DNA of 64,000 bases from Chiua virens (taxonomy: Eukaryota > Basidiomycota > Agaricomycetes > Boletales > Boletaceae), in NCBI GenBank assembly GCA_019787685.1, contig JAHNUO010000045.1:62001-126000 (forward strand), given 5' to 3'. Below, piece after piece: positions 59,740 to 64,000 of the stretch (the stretch's first letter is position 1; each line of letters starts with the position of its first letter). Under the pieces are notes generated by a model, which was not told the origin of the DNA, searched no databases, and saw only the letters and a program-made list of their open reading frames with translations. The position numbers were made by a program, and so were the translations under genes.

Positions 59740-62170
59740 ATGACCAGTGTACAGTCCCACTTTGACAAAGCCATTCAGGAGATCGAGCACCGAAACCCCG
59801 CTAATAGACCCATTCCTGATTTCTCGATACAGCGTCTTGATAATGGCGCGATCATCAGCACGCGAGAGCGTATCATCAAAGACGTGCGCCAATCCTTTTC
59901 TGTCACTCTGATATCAGCTCACTCATCTGTGCATCGTTCATAGGTCACGCAGCCCGCCGTAAGCATCCCCACCGACGCCCAGTTCTTCTCTTCCCAAGAC
60001 CCGACCAAGCCCAATCTCGACTTCCTCAAGGATCACTTCTTCCACGAAGGCAGAATCCGGGAGCAACACGCACTTTGGATCATCGAAAAGGCCACAGATT
60101 TGCTTCGGAGTGAACCAAACGTCCTCGACATCGATGCTCCTGTAACAGGTGAGATCCTACCTATCACGGACGCATACCGACGCACCTGTGCTGACTCGAC
60201 GACCCAGTCTGTGGTGACATCCATGGACAATACGTACGTCAATACAAGCCGTATAGGACCCATAGCTGATGTTGTATCCAGTACGACCTCATGAAACTTT
60301 TCGAGAAGGGCGGAAACCCAAAGACGACTCGCTACCTCTTTCTGGGTGACTACGTCGACAGGGGATACTTCAGTATCGAGGTACTTCATTTCTCCTGTTA
60401 TATGGTGCCATCTGATTCCCCTTCAAAGTGTGTATTATATCTGTGGTCCTTGAAGATATGTTTTCCCGACAGCCTGTACCTTCTCCGGGGTAACCACGAA
60501 TGTCGACGACTGACCGAGTACTTTACGTTCAAGATTGAATGTAAGATAACCTTGAATTCTATGCGTTATTCGTCCTCCATCTCTAGAGGCTCCTAGGTCA
60601 ACACAAGTATTCTGAGCGCTTATACGACGCGTGCATCGAATCTTTTTGCGCACTCCCACTAGCTGCTATAATGAACAAGCAGTTTTTGTGTATACACGGT
60701 GGTCTGTCTCCCGAACTCCAGACAATGCAAGACCTTCAAACGGTTCGCCTCATCTGAGCGTTCTTTGTTACCTTGCCTAATTTCTTGTCAGTTGGACCGA
60801 TTCCGCGAACCCCCGACGCATGGTTTGATGTGCGACATCCTCTGGTCAGACCCAACCGAGGATTTTGGATCAGAAAAGGGAAAGGAAACCTTTTTGCACA
60901 ATCACGTCAGGGGATGTTCCTTTTTCTTCACGTGAGTATATGTTTGCTATTCCGGATCTGCGTCAATCATTCAATTTTAATTTCAATCAACAAGCTACTC
61001 TGCCACGTGCAAATTTCTGGAGAGGAATAACCTCTTGTCGATAATCCGAGCCCACGAGGCCCAAGATTCCGGGTATGCATTTCTTTGCCCTCGTGATATC
61101 GTTCTCAACTGTTTCCGTTTAGGTTTCGCATGTACCGGAAATCCCAGGGCACCGGTTTCCCCACATTGATCACCATATTCTCTGCTCCAAATTATCTCGA
61201 TGTGTATAACAACAAAGCCGCTGTACTCAAATATGAGAACAACACGATGAACATCACGCAATTCAATTGCACGTCACACCCATATTGGTTGCCAAATTTC
61301 AAGGATGTTTTCGAGTGGAGTCTACCGTTTGTCGGTGAAAAGAGTGGGTCGTCCTGCGTCGTGCCTGAACTTTGTTTCTTATGCATTCGCACACAAGTTA
61401 CGGACATGCTCGTTGCGGTCCTCAAGACATGTTCCAAGGAGGAACTCGAGGATGAGCATGCTCCAGAACCACACTACGACGATCTCCGCGAACGAAGAGG
61501 AGTTATTAAAAACAAGATTCTTGCAGTTGGACGGATGGCACGGGTCTTTGCAGTCCTTCGGTATGGCCACTTGTTAATCTTGCCGGTTTAAAAGTCACGT
61601 GATCATCTGCAGAGAGGAATCGGAAAACGTCTCGGAACTCAAGAGTCACTCGTCTACTGGCAGGCTTCCCTACGGGACGCTGGTGCTCGGTGCAGAAGGT
61701 ATCAAACAAGCCATTTCGAGCTTCGAAGATGCGTGCGTATCACGCTCTACTCCTACATGTCTTGATGGTCTGACACTTCATATACCAGACGGAGATCAGA
61801 TATCGAAAACGAACGGCTACCGCCTGCACCGCCAGCCGCAGAAGAAAAACCAGTCAGTTCTCTCAGTCAATCCAGGGGGCAGTCCCGCTCGTCGTCGTCG
61901 ACGCCAACGGTTATGGCCACCATGTCTGGATCGTCAAGACCGGTGTCGCCGCCTTCCGACGACGGCCGTTCTGAGACGCCATCCCTTGAACGGGCCTCCT
62001 CTCCGAGTGCATCGAGCATTAGTTCGCCCCCAACACCGCCTCCTCATGCAGAGAAGCGAGGGAGCCTGAGGTTAGGAGGGCACCCGTCGCGGGGGCAGCG
62101 GAGTGTGCAGAGTGCGTTTTCGTCGATGTTGCAGGCCGCGTTGGATGGGAAAAAGGGTGGGTCGAGCTGA
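59740..62170 (+). CDS. CNA1: Calcineurin catalytic subunit A (protein phosphatase 2B)
   Basis: Ca2+/calmodulin-activated Ser/Thr phosphatase. Twelve exons, 59740-59883, 59944-60148, 60208-60233, 60282-60380, 60429-60540, 60597-60742, 60792-60931, 60995-61072, 61123-61343, 61398-61560, 61613-61732 and 61789-62170, join in frame to 611 aa. Metal-site motifs: GDIHGQYYDL (about 119), [10 protein letters not shown] (about 147), [15 protein letters not shown] (about 178), [10 protein letters not shown], then [28 protein letters not shown] and [18 protein letters not shown]. The C-terminal control region is complete: calmodulin-binding helix [20 protein letters not shown] (about 428-447), autoinhibitory stretch [19 protein letters not shown], then a Ser/Pro-rich tail ending DGKKGGSS. 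Calcineurin B, its partner, is not in the window. Start chosen at the ATG giving [12 protein letters not shown]. No defect seen. Confidence 0.95.
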
Positions 62171-62439
62171 TCAATTCGATGGTGTTTTTCTGCATACATT
62201 TAGAGGGGTGGGGATCGGGTCAGTTGTGCGTGGATAGAACGTTGTGTCTTGACGCATGGACGCTCTGGCAGCTCTGCGACTACTTATGCTTTTGATTGAT
62301 CGTGATGTCCTTGTTTTGTTCGCTATCTATAGTCCATGTGTTGACGCTGTTGTGGAATCAGACTGTAGCACTTGAATGTATGGACCTGGCCGCATTGGTG
62401 ATTTTCGTGACTGGTTTACAACTGCAAAAAGAGAAGCAA

Positions 62440-63600
62440 ACAATGGACCATCTAGAGCGGTCACGGAACCAGCGGACGCCTCAAAGTTCTTCATGTTTCG
62501 GACATTCACATCGACCCTCGTATGTAGTCTCCTTTCCTATCACCGAAGAATAGAGTTCTCGTCTCCGTATTTTAGGCTACGCCACAGGAGCAGCTTGAAG
62601 CAAATTGCTCTCAGTACTTGTAGATGATGGTGAACAGAGACAACTACTTCGGGTACATAGATTCTACCAACCCTGCTCCGTTTGGCCTCTTGCGGTTCTT
62701 GACGGATGAATTACTTGAAGACGCAGAAGGCGCCGGTGATCGAGGTCAGTTTTCGGCTCTACACACGTGCGTGAATACACTCACACGTTTGACTTCACAC
62801 CCTAGTGTGGATCATCGGTCACGTATTGGCAGACTCGGATGTTTCATTTGCCCAGTCCAATCCTACCATTCTCTGTGAGTCTTTGCGAGTCTCGCTTGTA
62901 TGTACTCCGCTTACAGGCGTCTGCAGTCTATCGAAAGTGATCACTCTTGGAATTGCCTACCTTTCTTTGACTGACAATACATCAGCAGCGTAGATCGCTT
63001 CTCACCTCATGTCATTGCCAGTACGCATCCTCCTCAAATACTGAATACGGATTATTCATGTAGCTTCTTGCCTCTAGACATTTTCTGGGGTCACACACAC
63101 GAAGACCAGCTCTCTGTAAGCTGGCGTGTTGCGTGCACCTCTGATATTCGCTTAATCATTACAGATCTTTTATACGAACAATGACACTGTCATGAACGCC
63201 GACACAGCCGTCGCAGTGTCTTTGATATGTTTCAAGATGATCCGATCACGCCAAAGTTATTCATGAACTGTCCATAGATCGGTCCTTCAGTGACGCCACT
63301 GGAAACTTGAACTCCGGTTTCCCTCTGCAGTACGTTTTCCTTCCGCAGTCAAACCATACACAAGCCTTATGACGTTGACGTTGTTCTAGACGTTCGATGT
63401 TCTAGACTCATACACGTTAGTGGCTATTCTATCGTCCGGTTACCTACTCACGACTCTTTCAGGTGGATGAGTGCCGTCAACTAATTCCCGTCGCTCGATA
63501 ATCAGACAGAATATGGACCAACATACCAGCTGGAGTATAGTGGTCGTGAAGCATACGGGCAAAACATTAAATAGGGTGAAAACGACCCGTTGATGTATTT
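62440..63600 (+). pseudogene. Acid sphingomyelinase-like relic (third copy)
   Basis: Begins with VLHVSDIHIDP near 62485 after a frame change, then an exon reading YATGA with an internal TGA. It jumps at about 62620 straight to NYFGYIDSTNPAPFGLLRFL, so the exons with the GNHD and YDHVS motifs are gone. Later pieces: WIIGHVLADSDV (62815), GHTHEDQLS (63095), FPSLDNQTEYGPTYQLEY (63480) and REAYGQNIK followed by a stop at 63570. Internal deletion, stops and frame changes make it non-functional. It lies 270 bp downstream of calcineurin A. Confidence 0.8.
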
Positions 63601-64000
63601 GTTTATGATCACTTTGTGTTGTATGTTTCTATTTGATATGTCGACACCTTTTTGACCACTGTAGTATCCACGAAGCACTTTTGAGGCGTCAACATCTCCG
63701 GATCGCGAAGGCAGTAAGTCACCGAACCGGAAAGATGGTTGCTCGTAATGGGCAATCTGGCTTGGCCGTCGTATCTGCAAGTGGCCCAAAAAATGGCTTG
63801 CGGGCAAGGATGAGTACTTGAGTCATCCGTGCATCATGGGCAGTGGCTTTTTCAATGAAGCATCGCTTTATGTAATGACTCAAAACCTTGTTATAAGTGG
63901 GCGAGTCGCACGACTCGGCCGGCCGTCAATATGGTGGGTAAGTTTTAGACTGTAGTAAGTTGAACACGAAATCTCACGTGGATAATGTAGATGCTTCATT
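63601..64000. other. Right edge without recognised gene
   Basis: Nothing recognisable beyond the sphingomyelinase relic. Confidence 0.4.

Noticed and set aside
59301..59774. 157-codon minus-strand frame
   Set aside because: Overlaps the calcineurin A start and promoter; no similarity seen.
1..64000. CRISPR array or prokaryotic operons
   Set aside because: No spaced direct repeats; intron-rich genes mark the DNA as fungal nuclear.

Overview
The window looks like nuclear DNA of a filamentous basidiomycete, probably an Agaricomycete. Genes are split by many 45-80 bp GT-AG introns, exons can be as short as 16-31 bp, and families typical of these fungi are present (DUF6534 membrane protein, tyrosine-kinase-like kinases with an HGDL catalytic loop, IFI6/IFI27-like protein). 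A Rhizoctonia/Ceratobasidium-type genome is my guess from gene content only. No rRNA, tRNA or CRISPR array was recognised.

The dominant structure is a dispersed same-strand family of large modules, each reading on the minus strand as a seven-bladed WD40 propeller, a linker (with two C2H2 zinc fingers in some copies) and a C-terminal tyrosine-kinase-like kinase. Five modules are present: A (1-2569, cut by the window edge), B (7210-10578, WD40 half frameshifted), C (20131-23481, complete, predicted 939 aa from nine exons with all junctions in phase 0), D (33050-35789) and E (44462-47023). Two WD40 relics (about 5.74-6.46 kb and 36.23-36.48 kb) mark dead copies. A, B and C are recent segmental duplicates that share flanks; D and E are older and lack the zinc fingers. 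The sequence shows birth-and-death, in-frame domain loss and splice-donor drift in this family. A role in recognition or signalling is only inference.

Layout from left to right. 0-6.5 kb holds module A, a GCN1 pseudogene fragment and a WD40 relic. 6.8-13.4 kb holds module B, a Ty3/gypsy-type LTR-gag fragment and an IFI6/IFI27-like gene. 14-20 kb is a graveyard: a condensation-type acyltransferase relic and a zincin-protease relic. 20-24.6 kb is module C with its duplicated flank. 25.7-32 kb holds a 13-exon DUF6534 gene and acid sphingomyelinase-like gene 1 (minus). 33-38.6 kb holds module D, a WD40 relic, an 847 bp TA-flanked inverted-repeat element and a conserved fungal hypothetical gene. 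42-47 kb holds an intact condensation-type acyltransferase gene and module E. 47.5-63.6 kb is the conserved part: INO1 (minus), acid sphingomyelinase-like gene 2 (plus), an RNase T2 gene, calcineurin A and a third, broken sphingomyelinase copy.

The housekeeping genes (INO1, calcineurin A) appear intact. Inositol synthesis and sphingomyelinase-type phosphodiesterases both touch phospholipid metabolism and sit next to each other, but nothing in the sequence shows co-regulation. The accessory left three quarters is repeat-driven and full of pseudogenes. Exon borders given below were read by eye from splice consensus, reading frame and comparison between paralogs within the window.
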